Below are positions 12,901-21,684 of a stretch of DNA of 64,000 nucleotides, piece by piece (within the stretch, counting starts at the first letter, position 1; the number at the start of each line of letters is the position of its first letter). The DNA is from a virus. A model generated the notes under the pieces. It was not told the origin of the DNA. It worked only from the letters and a program-made list of their open reading frames with translations, and ran no database searches. The DNA lies in the IMG/VR virus record IMGVR_UViG_3300008110_000030, positions 150,618 to 214,617 of that record; one strand, 5' to 3'. The position numbers and the translations under genes are program-made.

Positions 12901-15900
12901 AAATCCTTGATAAAATTTATACTGACTTGACTCGTCAGGTATCAAAGAATTTAAATATGTTCTTGGAACATAACCTATTAATTTTTGTGCGTATTTTTGT
13001 TGACTGTTATCAAAGTTAACACTATCTAAACTATAGAATTCTTCAAACTGACTAATCTTATATTCAAAGTTAGGCAACAACTGTGCAACTGGTTGCTTGC
13101 CTAGTAGTGTCCAATCTTCATAATTAAAAAGTTCTCTAGCTAATGTGCGAGCTTTAGCTTGATAATATTTTGTTTGGTATCTAACAACATTTCCAATTTC
13201 ATAATCAATGTTAGGTTCCCAATCATTAATCTTGGCGCTGTCATATACAAATCCTGGAATGTAAAAATCACCCTTCCAGCCGTCTGTCATGAACCCTTTA
13301 ATTTTGAATCTCTTCTGTCTATATCCAGAAGTTGGTTCGTAAATTAGATCATTAAAAATTGTTTTATTGTCAAAAACTACAACGTGTTCTTTTTGTACTA
13401 GACTAATTTTTACAAAATAAACACCATCAGCCGTGCCAGCAGTATCAATAACAAAAGAACCTTCTTGTCTAGAAATTCTTACTTTGGTTCTATCAATAGT
13501 AGTACCATCTGCTTTTAGTAGAGTATAATCATAAAAACTATCGTATAGATCATCAACGACAGAATCTTCACTTGTAAAATAAATCTTTTCTGCAAAAGGA
13601 GAAAGACTGATTACTGAACTGGTAGACCAATTTTGTAGACTCCAGAATAAAAACTCTTTTCCTGCTAATTTCCAATCTGCAATTACATCTAGCTCTGGTA
13701 AAAGATTTTCAAATTTAAATCCTAAGGATTTAACTTGTTCGCCGTAACCAAGTATAAAATCAAATACATCTTGTATAGAATTATATTTTGTTCCATAAGG
13801 CACAATTGTATCAACGTCTTCAAAAGAATTTGGTACAAATGCTTCAACACCACCAATTGCTGGAAGGTAAGGAAGTGGATAATATAATCCTGGATCAAAT
13901 GCCTGCTTAGTCAAGTGAGTTGAAATTGCTCTATAATATTGTTGGCCGTTAGCAACTACTAGTCCAGCATTTACAGTGGCGTTTGCAGACCAATATATAA
14001 ATGGTTCAGTTGTTCCGCCTACAGATATTACAGGATCATTAGTAGCATGGATTGCTTTTTTAATTGTAAAATAAGGAGAGTTAGAATCATATCCTCTCAC
14101 CATATATCCAGCTTCTGTTCTTTCAACAATAATACCAGACATTGTTAAAGTTTTAGTAGGAGACCCTGTAGAAAGAACTAATTGATAGTTTTCTTCTGGG
14201 ACATACACTTTGTCAACTGTTTTATAAGATGTTACTGTTTCCAATGCAACTCTAAACTTATCCTTACTTGTAAATCCGCCAACTTTATAAATTAAGTTTG
14301 ATTGAATTCTATTTAGGTAGTTTTGTAATCTAAATGCTGGATTAGAAAATCTCTGTCTTAAATTTTCAACAATGTAAGGATGATAACCTGTTGCATAAAC
14401 AAAATTATTATCTATTGTATTTGAAAAAACCTTTAGTGCAGACGGACTCAGTCTTTCTAAAGAATCTTTATATACGATCTGATTAGCAATATTAAAGACA
14501 TTTCGTGAAGTGTCAAATCCTAAAGTTGCATACTTAGCTGGCATTATTAGCGCCATTGCTATTTGCACTGCAAAAGGATAGATATCACTTCTTCTCCAAG
14601 CAGTTTCTGCAGGACCCATATCACCAAATGACCAGTTAGTATATCTTGCAGAATAATCAAAATCTTTTACAGCATTGACTTGTAAAGGATCTTTTAAACT
14701 GCCGTATGAATCTACAGGGATAATATTAGACAGTCCTGGTCTTGCATATTTTTCATCATAGCCTTTTCTAACTCCATTTCGAATATATCCATATTCCAAA
14801 TCTTTCCACATAACATCATTACCAGATGTATACGGAGCAGGGCCGTATTCAGTTTCCCACCAAGTTGGCTTTTTATAGAAGCCTAACATTTCCCAAGGGC
14901 AGGTATGTGGTCTATCTGTATCGTAATGCTGTTTGTAAATTTTTCTCCAAGAGCCGGTGATAAATGCATTTCTATCAATTATGCCATTTGAATTTACGTA
15001 TTTGAATCCAAAGTTGTTTAGGTAAATTTCATTTTCGTTTGCTGTATAGTCAATACTATAGATACCAACCCATTTTAAAAATTCATCTTCAATAGATTGG
15101 TCAAATTGCTCAGACGTGTATCCAGTTTTTCTAAATATGCTAGGCAAAATTTCATTTACATCTAAAATTCTTGGATCGTATTCAACTTTTAAATTGTTGT
15201 AAATTCGTTTTTCTAACTCTAATAATAGTTGATCTCTGTCATCGCCAAAGCAAACTGTAACTGACCCGTCATGTCCTTGTATAACTGACGTTGGTTCAAT
15301 ATACGTGTCATCTAAGTAAATTGCTGGCTCAAAACTAGGATATAGTCCTAGTTTTGTTGGTGACATAGGCATCACTGCACCATGAATATTATTAAAAACT
15401 CTAATTAAAATCTCATCACTTACTGATAGTGTATTAACGAATCTAACTAACGGATTGTTTACATCAAAAGAATAATCTTTATCAATGGTCAACTGCTCTC
15501 CGTTAACATATACTAATATTGCCTTTTTGCCAAACAAAAATCTATCGTAAATTTCTGATCCATATGCATACGCCTTAATATTTGTATCGTTAACAGTGTA
15601 TGTATAATCTCGCTTGTTTAAGCCATACGGCAACATATCACTATAATAAAACATAGAAGCAGGAGTTTTATCTTTAGCAATACTTAAAATTATCTTATCT
15701 AATGCATCTGGAATATTAGCATACTCTGCTAATTCTGTAAATTTTTGTAATACTAAAATTTTATATCTTTGATATTCCAATGCAGACCAACGAATAGAAT
15801 GTATTAGATTATAATCTTTATTAGCTATTAGTGCGCCTGCCATTGCAACCAGACCGTCGTGTTGAACAAATCTTCTTCCGTATTTGTCCAAGTTTTCTAA

Positions 15901-18216
15901 ATCACGTAAATTATTTCTATCAATGGCAGTGTTTAAATCTTTTGATGCATTTAAAATAATAGAGTTTAAATGATCATTGATTTCAGCATAGCTTAAAAAT
16001 CCTGGGAATTCATTGGTTGGATTGTTTACTAAATTTATTGGGGTTTCATAATACCCATCTTCTTTTTTGTCGTACGTTGGTAGAGCTTTGACTACTATAA
16101 CATCGTTTTTGACTAATACAGTTGCTAACGTGATAAAGAAAGAGTCAAATGCTGTATCAATTCTAACGTCAAATTCAGTAGCGGTTAGTTTTTTTCCGTT
16201 CTTAAAAACTCGTACATTCTCTTTGGGAGTTCTAATATCAATACTGTCAAACTCAAATGCATCTTCGCCGCCAATTGCAATACGTTGATCGATAATTTCT
16301 TGGATTGATAGTTTATTACACTTTACCCAACCATTAACATAGTTGTTGTTTTCTTTTAAAAATCCGTTTTTAGTATTGCCTACTACCACTTGTCCATCAA
16401 CAAAATATTCAAACGCATCTTCTGATAAACAATTTTCAAATGTGTAACCGCCAACGTTTGACACAGTTTTGTAAACAAGAGGAAAGCCTAAAATACTGTC
16501 ATTGTTACCAACACCAATTTGATAGCCAAATACTCTAGAACCAGAAAAGTTTGTATCTTTATAGATATCGCTATTGGAGAAACTTGCACCATTTGAATCA
16601 AAGATATCAAACAATGGTGATTGATTAATATGTTCTTTTTGTTGTGACTTTATCCATTCACCATTTTTAAAAACCCAAGATGTTCTACCATTTTTAATAC
16701 CGCTAATAACAAGTAGTCCATCATCTAAATTTGGTAGTGAGTCTTCTGCCTCTTCTAAGTGAAGTTTCTTAACTCCGTTGATGTCAATAAACTGTACTTG
16801 ATAAATTTTATTCTTTACATCTAAGTCAGTGTCTGAAAGAAATACAATTCTATTGCCGTCTTCTAGTGCTTTTCCGTCAATATAATAGCCTAAAGAGCCT
16901 TCAATATTGCTAAAAGCGTCAGTAACTGTGTCATCTAAAAAATTAACATACTTTGTTATTTTAGAAAAATTAAACAGTTGCATATTTGGACGAAACTCAA
17001 TAATAGGACGTTGAGCTCTATCAAATGATGTAAATGTTGGATCAGTATTATTCAATAGGGAACTAGTGTTCACCACATCAATGTGGAACCATCTATTATA
17101 TCTACTCCATGGGTTTTTATCTTCACTTGCTCGATTAATCAAGATATAATCAGGGTTAACAGGATATTCTGAAACCTCATCAAAAGGTAACTCATCAAAT
17201 CCAGTATCATCAAAAGATGTTTCAACGATTGTTGAATAGCCTTCGATTGTAAGTAGACTATTGTAGTCAACCAGAGTGATACTGTTTCCTACTCCCTCAA
17301 CAATATAAGTTTTATCTCGATATTTTTCAGGAAACACTGTGTCTGAAAAAACAATCTTCATTCCATTTGACAAGTGTATTCCGTCTTTAATTTCGTAGGT
17401 CTTTTTACCTATAATTTCATTTTCAACATCTAGCTCTGTATTCTCTTTTTGGTCTCTAATTAAAAATCTGCCAAAAAGAGTGTTGTCATTTCCGTTGACA
17501 TAAAACAGTGTACTTGGTGTGCTTTCTACTACATTGAAAATAACTGAACCTGATGTTGCTCCGTTATTTTGTACTCCATCCCAAGAATCAACATCTCCAC
17601 TGCTTCTTTTATTTTTAATATAGAAAGACTGATCAACTGTATCAACTTCAAAGATGTAAGTAAATCCTCTGTACAAAGTAATTGTAGGATTAACTGCAAT
17701 TTCATTTGTGCTAAAATTCCAATTGTCATCAACAATTTTTACTTTAATTGTACTAGTAACTTCTTTTTCTTTTCCGCTAATTCTAACTGTCGCTGGACCG
17801 CTAGGTAACCAAACATAATTTCTAAAATTAACAAACTTGTCTAAATCAATAAAGGTATTCCAAGTATAACTCTGTTGTCTAAACAACTTATCTTGGTTAC
17901 GAATATCTGCACCAAAGTACTTTAAACTATTGATAATGTCTTCAAAAGTTTTGTTAAACTCTACTTGATCTGTTACTGAATTTTTTATTACAATACCTGG
18001 TTCTAACTCATAGCGGTTTCTTAAATCAGTACCCTCATTGATATAGGAGTCACTAGCTGGCTTATAGTTTCCAATAATTTTATCACCAATAAATCCGTCA
18101 ACCTTCTTTAATGTTGGTTTCTCAATTAATTGGTCTATCGTTCCAGTTAAGAATTTTTCGTTTGCATCTGTTCTAAAGATTACTGGAAGTAAGTCTACTG
18201 ATTTTCTTTTACTCAT
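3973..18216 (-). CDS. Giant mosaic baseplate/tail structural protein (4747 aa) with FG-GAP propeller and fibre modules
   Basis: This single uninterrupted frame starts three bases after the gp6 stop, the position of gene 7 in T4, but is more than four times the length of T4 gp7 (1032 aa); I see no convincing gp7 similarity. Visible parts: a unique N-terminus with a Trp/Tyr-rich block (~residues 1050-1250); a W...Y..G..V.Y...YYQA module at ~1660-1705; five FG-GAP-type repeats at ~2240-2680 (NFGHKV, NFGSDI, RFGDKL, LFGSNL, GYGTGI, each followed by a SGAVFIF-like strand), suggesting a beta-propeller as in integrins; G.GY..P.V repeats at ~3085-3135 and ~3435-3485; several VY.NG...Y beta-sandwich modules; and two more W...Y..ND.V modules at ~4150-4240. 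No signal peptide, transmembrane segment or catalytic motif was recognised. It is probably an elongated baseplate or fibre component that contacts the host. ATG at 18216 is the natural start. Confidence 0.8.
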   Translation of the reverse strand: MSKRKSVDLLPVIFRTDANEKFLTGTIDQLIEKPTLKKVDGFIGDKIIGNYKPASDSYINEGTDLRNRYELEPGIVIKNSVTDQVEFNKTFEDIINSLKYFGADIRNQDKLFRQQSYTWNTFIDLDKFVNFRNYVWLPSGPATVRISGKEKEVTSTIKVKIVDDNWNFSTNEIAVNPTITLYRGFTYIFEVDTVDQSFYIKNKRSSGDVDSWDGVQNNGATSGSVIFNVVESTPSTLFYVNGNDNTLFGRFLIRDQKENTELDVENEIIGKKTYEIKDGIHLSNGMKIVFSDTVFPEKYRDKTYIVEGVGNSITLVDYNSLLTIEGYSTIVETSFDDTGFDELPFDEVSEYPVNPDYILINRASEDKNPWSRYNRWFHIDVVNTSSLLNNTDPTFTSFDRAQRPIIEFRPNMQLFNFSKITKYVNFLDDTVTDAFSNIEGSLGYYIDGKALEDGNRIVFLSDTDLDVKNKIYQVQFIDINGVKKLHLEEAEDSLPNLDDGLLVISGIKNGRTSWVFKNGEWIKSQQKEHINQSPLFDIFDSNGASFSNSDIYKDTNFSGSRVFGYQIGVGNNDSILGFPLVYKTVSNVGGYTFENCLSEDAFEYFVDGQVVVGNTKNGFLKENNNYVNGWVKCNKLSIQEIIDQRIAIGGEDAFEFDSIDIRTPKENVRVFKNGKKLTATEFDVRIDTAFDSFFITLATVLVKNDVIVVKALPTYDKKEDGYYETPINLVNNPTNEFPGFLSYAEINDHLNSIILNASKDLNTAIDRNNLRDLENLDKYGRRFVQHDGLVAMAGALIANKDYNLIHSIRWSALEYQRYKILVLQKFTELAEYANIPDALDKIILSIAKDKTPASMFYYSDMLPYGLNKRDYTYTVNDTNIKAYAYGSEIYDRFLFGKKAILVYVNGEQLTIDKDYSFDVNNPLVRFVNTLSVSDEILIRVFNNIHGAVMPMSPTKLGLYPSFEPAIYLDDTYIEPTSVIQGHDGSVTVCFGDDRDQLLLELEKRIYNNLKVEYDPRILDVNEILPSIFRKTGYTSEQFDQSIEDEFLKWVGIYSIDYTANENEIYLNNFGFKYVNSNGIIDRNAFITGSWRKIYKQHYDTDRPHTCPWEMLGFYKKPTWWETEYGPAPYTSGNDVMWKDLEYGYIRNGVRKGYDEKYARPGLSNIIPVDSYGSLKDPLQVNAVKDFDYSARYTNWSFGDMGPAETAWRRSDIYPFAVQIAMALIMPAKYATLGFDTSRNVFNIANQIVYKDSLERLSPSALKVFSNTIDNNFVYATGYHPYIVENLRQRFSNPAFRLQNYLNRIQSNLIYKVGGFTSKDKFRVALETVTSYKTVDKVYVPEENYQLVLSTGSPTKTLTMSGIIVERTEAGYMVRGYDSNSPYFTIKKAIHATNDPVISVGGTTEPFIYWSANATVNAGLVVANGQQYYRAISTHLTKQAFDPGLYYPLPYLPAIGGVEAFVPNSFEDVDTIVPYGTKYNSIQDVFDFILGYGEQVKSLGFKFENLLPELDVIADWKLAGKEFLFWSLQNWSTSSVISLSPFAEKIYFTSEDSVVDDLYDSFYDYTLLKADGTTIDRTKVRISRQEGSFVIDTAGTADGVYFVKISLVQKEHVVVFDNKTIFNDLIYEPTSGYRQKRFKIKGFMTDGWKGDFYIPGFVYDSAKINDWEPNIDYEIGNVVRYQTKYYQAKARTLARELFNYEDWTLLGKQPVAQLLPNFEYKISQFEEFYSLDSVNFDNSQQKYAQKLIGYVPRTYLNSLIPDESSQYKFYQGFIREKGTTLPLEKFAVANNTATGAHISLQEEWAIRLGTFGGENSYEEIEFTLDQNKINQDPQIFEFEYNNLKSSLDKAYKVSLSDMQIRPADYNGQPWPTLDVSPVNGNGYSQYQKIPTAGYVRLDDVVFTGLYENNILTLSSSASLREGDTVWLAIDNSGNWGVKRYTLSPVTIINYTVDNANNLISFNTDVAHKLKLRDFVSISRLDDPLNGVYEVLGIPDGTTFVVKTAFNDIPTAGEILNGSMYYFASSRFANLDDLASIPGLARWQNCEFVWVDNVGDGTWAVLEKEANTKALPIRPRINQSGQKFGNTTIIAPVSKNIIVSATELERGRVYVYERNALGSEDVILHQSYLLEENFSDILTIQDVKNGVAIPEIQRLHGASLDCWENTSLTIRYIVSGAPNSSNAKWKVLGQALDPIKKVLDFNKSSSELFDEGAIKIVKFNNDLDEYRTEVVLASPIAQEGANFGHKVKFVGSDKPTLLVSSPGQDGGIGAIFVYYLDSSNVWQVYTVGGNPYNLRSAVTDVNSKSNFGSDIVSNKNGTVLAVSAPGHLKDRTQVHSGAVFIFRKDPGSYSYQLTQTIYADDYLESNDLLLKGVIKSYNTIAQIISFQASDNSIVRNNGSFIADGFRIGQSVIIAGSTNAGNSGEFVISELSVLRMAFKPLRSLTDETATTTITITGQGTIRNDRFGDKLAMSADGTALLISSDHSSTEKLDAGLVYVLKLQTNASYALDQKITSPATETGELFGSNLALSDDGKTLLVTAIGGGQATPVAFDTYTERYTDSAQRYGSEYVLNPTSAAAPLRTTFDTGSTRFVSKAQSSGAVYLYQKLGNKYVFGESLISGDSASFDGYGTGIATDGEFMLVGAPKYDLKVIGTLEDSNQLTTYTDSGTVVIFDKKRDIDQACGCGSSWSWSKVRVQEAIIDVDKIKKVISYNNSTLEIIDHYEIYDPIKGKLPSKVLNEIKYIQPFDPAVYTVALETSAKVRVDNKTTWLDDHVGEVWLDTSTLRFVWYEQGNNEFRANNWGKLFPGSTVDVYEWVKSDFRPSEWAQLADTTDGLALGVSGQPLNPDNTVLSINQYYDPVVNDFVNVYYFWVRNKITLPDLAFRNLSSFDCARIIEDPKGQGIKFASFLATNSLSLTNAKKSLNGDKINIDVYYQTSEKEINRHSHWQLVNENVTYLNLDPSIENKLIDSLVGQDVAGNPVPDPTLSPKLRYGTSYRPRQSWFKDRDLALKIMIEYVNEVLRKHDIVGKSNITSLEEVEDYPSISLGHYDEVIELSDEISLIGTNGKAQTKLSAEVINGRIVSVNIDDPGNGYKVAPTVRIYGDGQGATIQTAIDLNGRVVSVRIVNQGYGYTQIPKLIARPYAVLTILDTEIDKWAIYQYKNKAFVRESTQTVNVPKYWSYIDWVDPSYAVDVPATYAINFISDLESFIFETGSTVEIRTPGDGRKIILRKTAPGIGNYLDDYDLVFRENGTVQFNNKLYDKAAAGLGFDNVTRYDQGGFDETNTTELRIILNAIKDNIFTGDLASYWKKFVFVAVRHVLSEQLFVDWVYKTSFITPLVDAGTLDQDDVYRFNDFSYVEDFIKEIKPYKSKFRESTVSYNTTEKMGVGVTDFDLPAYVDSVTGKIKLPTSSMINNVYPYKHWGENYGFTVSDIRVGLAGENYITPPIVTIVPVSGDTGTGATAIAKISNGKLSSIIVTNPGSGYLTTPRVILTGGSNYLTNFVNGSAYAVLSNSKVRTNQIQMKFDRTSDKGLYTGEILNRNLDTDGITLNYVLAYPSTSTDTNYPALQDESTIKLFLNDAEISADNYRITFRNDLSTVITFNLALPARQNLRIQYIKNTLYTVDTFTQSSGESYTDTFKLTFPPELDTDKIIVRELNSSTNTGSEIITSDYLIQLRQVVETGFTKYVGYINFKNIPTPGSTITVQYAKNINIQNAVDRIITSYYPTANMPGKDVTQLIKGVEFGGVEIQGLNFSVSSGWDGLPWFTQGWDTFVNSYKDLLVISNGTTSTYELGYTPLLGTKINVYFDGVRVDDENYGTVNQTNNDALFNTITTNGSTSTLTLPQVPVTGTKIEIRQELSDGVNLPTDDIVLDTNITGGDFSTISDAGEIRFRTATGLSATDISLDGGEFLSVEHSPSTEELVKGEIFDTLSMTVFNSPGAGSNLISTKQFIMDGSTMQFVIQDTIGSGQEIFVLIGNFVAKENTDYTLTANSNGTTTVEIITTEYGVDQLSTTNTLALTVQKTTIGGNSILSRFSYTVTSANAGASSFEILSEVNYQDIGSYYISISNTSSLTKVAGRSKRAKIIITNTPTLTAGTVINILLFGSTVKTYSEIYNQEIVIDNNTTYTLTKPPGNIAPLHVMAAVTRLTSSTEDWKGPWEENVYYVINDTVLYNNVSYICKIGHTSTQTNSNLEFSAWASTTSYDVNDIVSFSGQYYICKVTHTSNTTTLTPDNIVYWGAHITNRPDEDTARIYWGLAPTQRMMPPETEYYEVTQNSQTFRLGENIPYLTRTLSISDIEVYKNGKIIVVGRDYEFDTIDNTVTMSSGVAQVGDVIAVCILRDSDYVIFGNQITFRSPSKIQAGQRVSVVTYTNHDENLIRREVFKTNPNRNEYKLSRPVYNINNVWVDVNGRPLIPNYDYQVVDRDYIQISNRFNLGNNDRVVVTSISDIVSSEAVSYRMFKDMTNAVQFKRLSKNSTVTLTKALLSTDREIEVSDTSIFGVVNVNNPKPSSIFVAGERIEFRSIVGNKLTNLTRGTLGTGVADSYPIGTKVFNVGNNETIPYREGYTIKTYKTPENYKFNQTTNRYQQYVNGNWVNVTTVASYTLTDFSFNEAIGLEDQVTVYMAGKILTKPVRGTNQLIRHDFSITHNSNEVNSQNQTGDLIVAPDFTITKVGNNYVLTVNPSVLNLADDSTVISNVDIKVVQKIGKIWYTLGGTTTIQQESTPQARFLQEFTAELPDKYYYGKLS

Positions 18217-18219
18217 TTT

Positions 18220-21200
18220 TTATCCATTACTAGAAACGACAATTGGGCCATTAGTTTTAATAAGTCCTGATGTTACTGTATTAATTATTTCTAATTCACC
18301 TACGTCAGCTGTACTTAAGAATATTTCATCAGCTTGACAAAATACTTGAAATAAACTACCAAAATATTTTTCTGGGGCACTTGGTACGATTAAAAAGTTA
18401 ACCACATCTGGGCTTAATTGTTTAATAACGTATGCGCTCAATTCACCAAAGTTAAATGTATCTCCAAAATCCCAGTTGTCTAAACTGAAGTATTCATTGA
18501 TTGCAACAATAACTCTAGACTTTATATCGTTGTCATTAGTTACAGATCTTGGATTTTTAACGATGAAAAATTTTGCTTGCAAATCTACGTTAGCGCCAGT
18601 ACCAAACAATAACTTGTATTTGGCTGGATGATAAACTACCTCGTCACTGATTGACTTAACTGAGTTTATACCTGAACTAAACTGTTCAAATAATTCGTTT
18701 GAACTAGGAGCTTTTGGTGGCTCGCCATCTTGAGTTAGCAACCAAGAACGTAATAGATCATCATAATTTTTTGTTAGCAAATATACATCAATAATGTTGG
18801 TCTTACAAGGATCAATTCTAAAATCTTGACTTGCAGTGTGTACATATTGGAATGTTAATCCTGATCGTCCTGGATAAGCAACTATACTATTATCTAATAC
18901 TAAGCTGTAAGAGCTATCTAAAACTTTAACAACATTTTCTGTAATAGAATAGAAATAAAACACTTGTCCTGGTTGATAATTGTTTAAATTAGCAACATCT
19001 AATTCACTATTAAATGTTGCAACTAACGAACTATCAAGAATTTTTTTGTAAATTTGATCATTAAGTTGTACACTTTGGATAAACACAAAAGAGCGTTTAG
19101 TTCCAATAATTGGGTCAATTAGATCAGGTTTAACAACATTATCAAAGGAATCTGGATCATCAACAATTCCGTCTCCAGTTTCATCTGAAAAGGAAATATT
19201 GATTCGATTGTTATCTAAATATCCATCAGCATTTGAAATCATATTAGTAATTTCAAATTTAAAATCTGAACCCAATGCTAAGCCTGTTTCAAGATCTTCA
19301 TTGATTGACATCACTGAAATATAATCAGTTGCATTGCCGCCCAACTTACTGGTATATTTTTTATCCTGTTCATTGAAATAAAAACTTATTTCTTTTTCAC
19401 TTTGAAATATGTATTCTAATCCTCGGTAATATACAATTACGTTATCACCATCATTTTTAAAAGCAATTAACCAACTAGCATCTAAACCTAAATTACTAAT
19501 GTCGCCTGAGTAAGTTGGGCTAAAAGTGCTAGAGTAATCAAGATTATTAGAATTAATAATTTTCCACTCACCAAGAGTTCTATCATATCTTAATCCAAAA
19601 TCTCTTCTTAAAGAAATTTGATTAACTATTTCAGTTTCAAAAGCAAACGGAATATCTGTAACAAATACAGGAATGACTTCTACGGGAATAGCACCACTTG
19701 GTACTGGCGTAGTAATTCCAATAAGTCCTACTCCAAGATCATCAGTGCCTGTGCCTAAATTGCTACCGTCACCAGATGTATAAGATACTTCAGTCCAAAT
19801 ATAATCTTTAGTATTCTTAGTCTTAATTGATGTTATAGTATTATTAGGGGCAAAATATTTTCCTGTTGGAGGGGCAAATTTTACAAGTGCTTCTGATTTA
19901 ATATAACGCAATGTTGATTGTGTGTATTGTCCAATACCAACTGCTTGTAATGTTGCATTGCTTTTAAAATAACCTGTTGCAAGGTTAGGCAACACTGACA
20001 CGTTCTGCCAGCTGGCTCCAATCTCACCTATTTGTAATCTATCAAATTGTTGATAATAGAAATCTCTTGTTGACTCTTTTGCAAGCAACGGTTCAATAAC
20101 AGTTTTCATAATACCAAACACTTCGTTTTTAGTATTAAATTTAAAGTTGAAGCTTGTTGTATAATCATTCCTATACAGTGCGCCATCTGTACCAAACAAA
20201 TTAATTGAGCTAGAACGACCTGTTGGATCAGTTAATTCAAAATATCTACTGATGCCAGAAGATGTTCTGTTAACTGCTTTGACTTTAACAACTTGTTGGT
20301 TGTTTGTTAAAGGAACAATATTATAATCTTCCCCAGTAATCATTCTATTTTGTGTATAGTATACTTGTGGAGCCTTTTGTTTAATACTGTCATTAGTTTC
20401 TGATGCGGCGCTATTTGATACACTGCCCTTCAGTCCTAAATTCATAGTCAATGTTTGTGCTTGACCATCTCTGTTTATAAAAGGGAATCTAATTTGTACA
20501 TTGTCTAAATCTTGTGGACTAATCACATAACTTAAACCATTACTTGTTCTATAATAGAGTCTAAAATTTCCGTTAGGAAGTTTACCAAAAACGCCATCGC
20601 TGAAGTTTAGATCAATTTGATCGTTTTCTCTTGTATTAACACTATAAAAACTTTTAACTTTATTTTTTACACTGTTGTAAATTGCATTAGTGCCTGTAAC
20701 GCTATCTAATTTTGTCCACAAATTTGACAAAGTATTATTGGCATCAATTTCATATAGCCAAACATCTGTATCGTTAATATTTTGAATATCAACGCCCACT
20801 ATTTCATTAGCTACTGGGTTTGTTAAAGAGAAGTCAGAATTTTGTAGTGTACCTTCTTTAAACATAACAAACCAACCACTGTTGGCACTAGAGCTTCCTT
20901 TGTTATCATTTCTGTACATTACACCAAACGTCCCGCCTAATGTTGGGGGCTCTTCTCCAATGTCAGTTCTATTAATAATGCTAGAACTTACAAGTTCAAA
21001 TGACATTGGAATTCCTCCAATTGTTTTACTAAATGTAAACAATGGCACATCTGTTGTATTTGTTCTTAAATTATATTGTTCTGTAGGGATACTATTAATT
21101 GATCTGCTAGCATTTGGCTTTCCAAAAACAGCAGTATCCATTGCAGAGTTCATCACTAATGTAAACTGTGAATACCAATCTCTGTTTGTTGTGTCGTTCC

Positions 21201-21630
21201 AAGAAATAACTCTATTTGCAAGGTTTGTTCCGTTAGAATCAACAAGATTATCTGTTGTACTTACAGAGTTGACTTTTAATAATCCCTTAGCAGATTGCGT
21301 TCTTTTAGGATTATAACTAATCAACTTTGCCAGTTTTAAAATACTGTCTCGTCTTTGTGCAGTGTCTAAAAAGTTTTCACGTGCATTTAAGTCAATGCGG
21401 AAGCTCAAACTTTGCGCTAGAAACGCAATCATGTCTATTAGAGCAACATATTCACTGCTGTCAATGTAGTCGTTAAAACTTTCAGGGAAGTTTTGACGAA
21501 GGTACTCAATCATACTACGACGAATCGTCTCAAAATCGTAGGATTTAAAGTCGGCATTTTGGAACGTTTGATAAATCTTCGTCCAATCCTCGCCAACTAA
21601 TAAATTATTTTGTCTTTCTGTGCTAGCCAT
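18220..21630 (-). CDS. 6: Baseplate wedge protein gp6
   Basis: This 1136-aa protein is the T4 gp6 counterpart, the wedge subunit that forms the inner ring of the baseplate together with gp25 and gp53. The diagnostic region is the N-terminus: an YDFETIRRSMIEYLRQNFP segment, then SSEYVALIDMIAFL and NARENFLDTAQRRDSILKLAK (broken here at the family's usual helix boundary), all in the first ~110 residues. The C-terminus has the baseplate-J-like arm with the YF.SLF region. It is much longer than T4 gp6 (660 aa), with extra beta-rich sequence in the middle. It follows gp25 after a 54-nt gap that carries its own late box (21654-21661). A GGAG ribosome site lies about 11 nt before the ATG. Confidence 0.95.
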   Translation of the reverse strand: MASTERQNNLLVGEDWTKIYQTFQNADFKSYDFETIRRSMIEYLRQNFPESFNDYIDSSEYVALIDMIAFLAQSLSFRIDLNARENFLDTAQRRDSILKLAKLISYNPKRTQSAKGLLKVNSVSTTDNLVDSNGTNLANRVISWNDTTNRDWYSQFTLVMNSAMDTAVFGKPNASRSINSIPTEQYNLRTNTTDVPLFTFSKTIGGIPMSFELVSSSIINRTDIGEEPPTLGGTFGVMYRNDNKGSSSANSGWFVMFKEGTLQNSDFSLTNPVANEIVGVDIQNINDTDVWLYEIDANNTLSNLWTKLDSVTGTNAIYNSVKNKVKSFYSVNTRENDQIDLNFSDGVFGKLPNGNFRLYYRTSNGLSYVISPQDLDNVQIRFPFINRDGQAQTLTMNLGLKGSVSNSAASETNDSIKQKAPQVYYTQNRMITGEDYNIVPLTNNQQVVKVKAVNRTSSGISRYFELTDPTGRSSSINLFGTDGALYRNDYTTSFNFKFNTKNEVFGIMKTVIEPLLAKESTRDFYYQQFDRLQIGEIGASWQNVSVLPNLATGYFKSNATLQAVGIGQYTQSTLRYIKSEALVKFAPPTGKYFAPNNTITSIKTKNTKDYIWTEVSYTSGDGSNLGTGTDDLGVGLIGITTPVPSGAIPVEVIPVFVTDIPFAFETEIVNQISLRRDFGLRYDRTLGEWKIINSNNLDYSSTFSPTYSGDISNLGLDASWLIAFKNDGDNVIVYYRGLEYIFQSEKEISFYFNEQDKKYTSKLGGNATDYISVMSINEDLETGLALGSDFKFEITNMISNADGYLDNNRINISFSDETGDGIVDDPDSFDNVVKPDLIDPIIGTKRSFVFIQSVQLNDQIYKKILDSSLVATFNSELDVANLNNYQPGQVFYFYSITENVVKVLDSSYSLVLDNSIVAYPGRSGLTFQYVHTASQDFRIDPCKTNIIDVYLLTKNYDDLLRSWLLTQDGEPPKAPSSNELFEQFSSGINSVKSISDEVVYHPAKYKLLFGTGANVDLQAKFFIVKNPRSVTNDNDIKSRVIVAINEYFSLDNWDFGDTFNFGELSAYVIKQLSPDVVNFLIVPSAPEKYFGSLFQVFCQADEIFLSTADVGELEIINTVTSGLIKTNGPIVVSSNG

Positions 21631-21653
21631 TCTTCGTCAATCTCCGATATTCA

Positions 21654-21661
21654 TATTTATC
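21654..21661 (-). promoter_or_regulatory. T4-type late promoter box upstream of gp6
   Basis: The minus strand reads GATAAATA in the 54-nt gap between gp25 and gp6, leaving a leader of about 20 nt before the gp6 ATG at 21630. It would allow gp6 and the giant downstream gene to be transcribed apart from the upstream hub genes. Confidence 0.6.
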
Positions 21662-21684
21662 GTAATTAAAATATGCTTACTTAA

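Noticed and set aside
20882-21316. 144-aa plus-strand frame inside gp6
   Set aside because: Fully antisense to a well-supported gene, hydrophobic shadow composition, no promoter or ribosome site.
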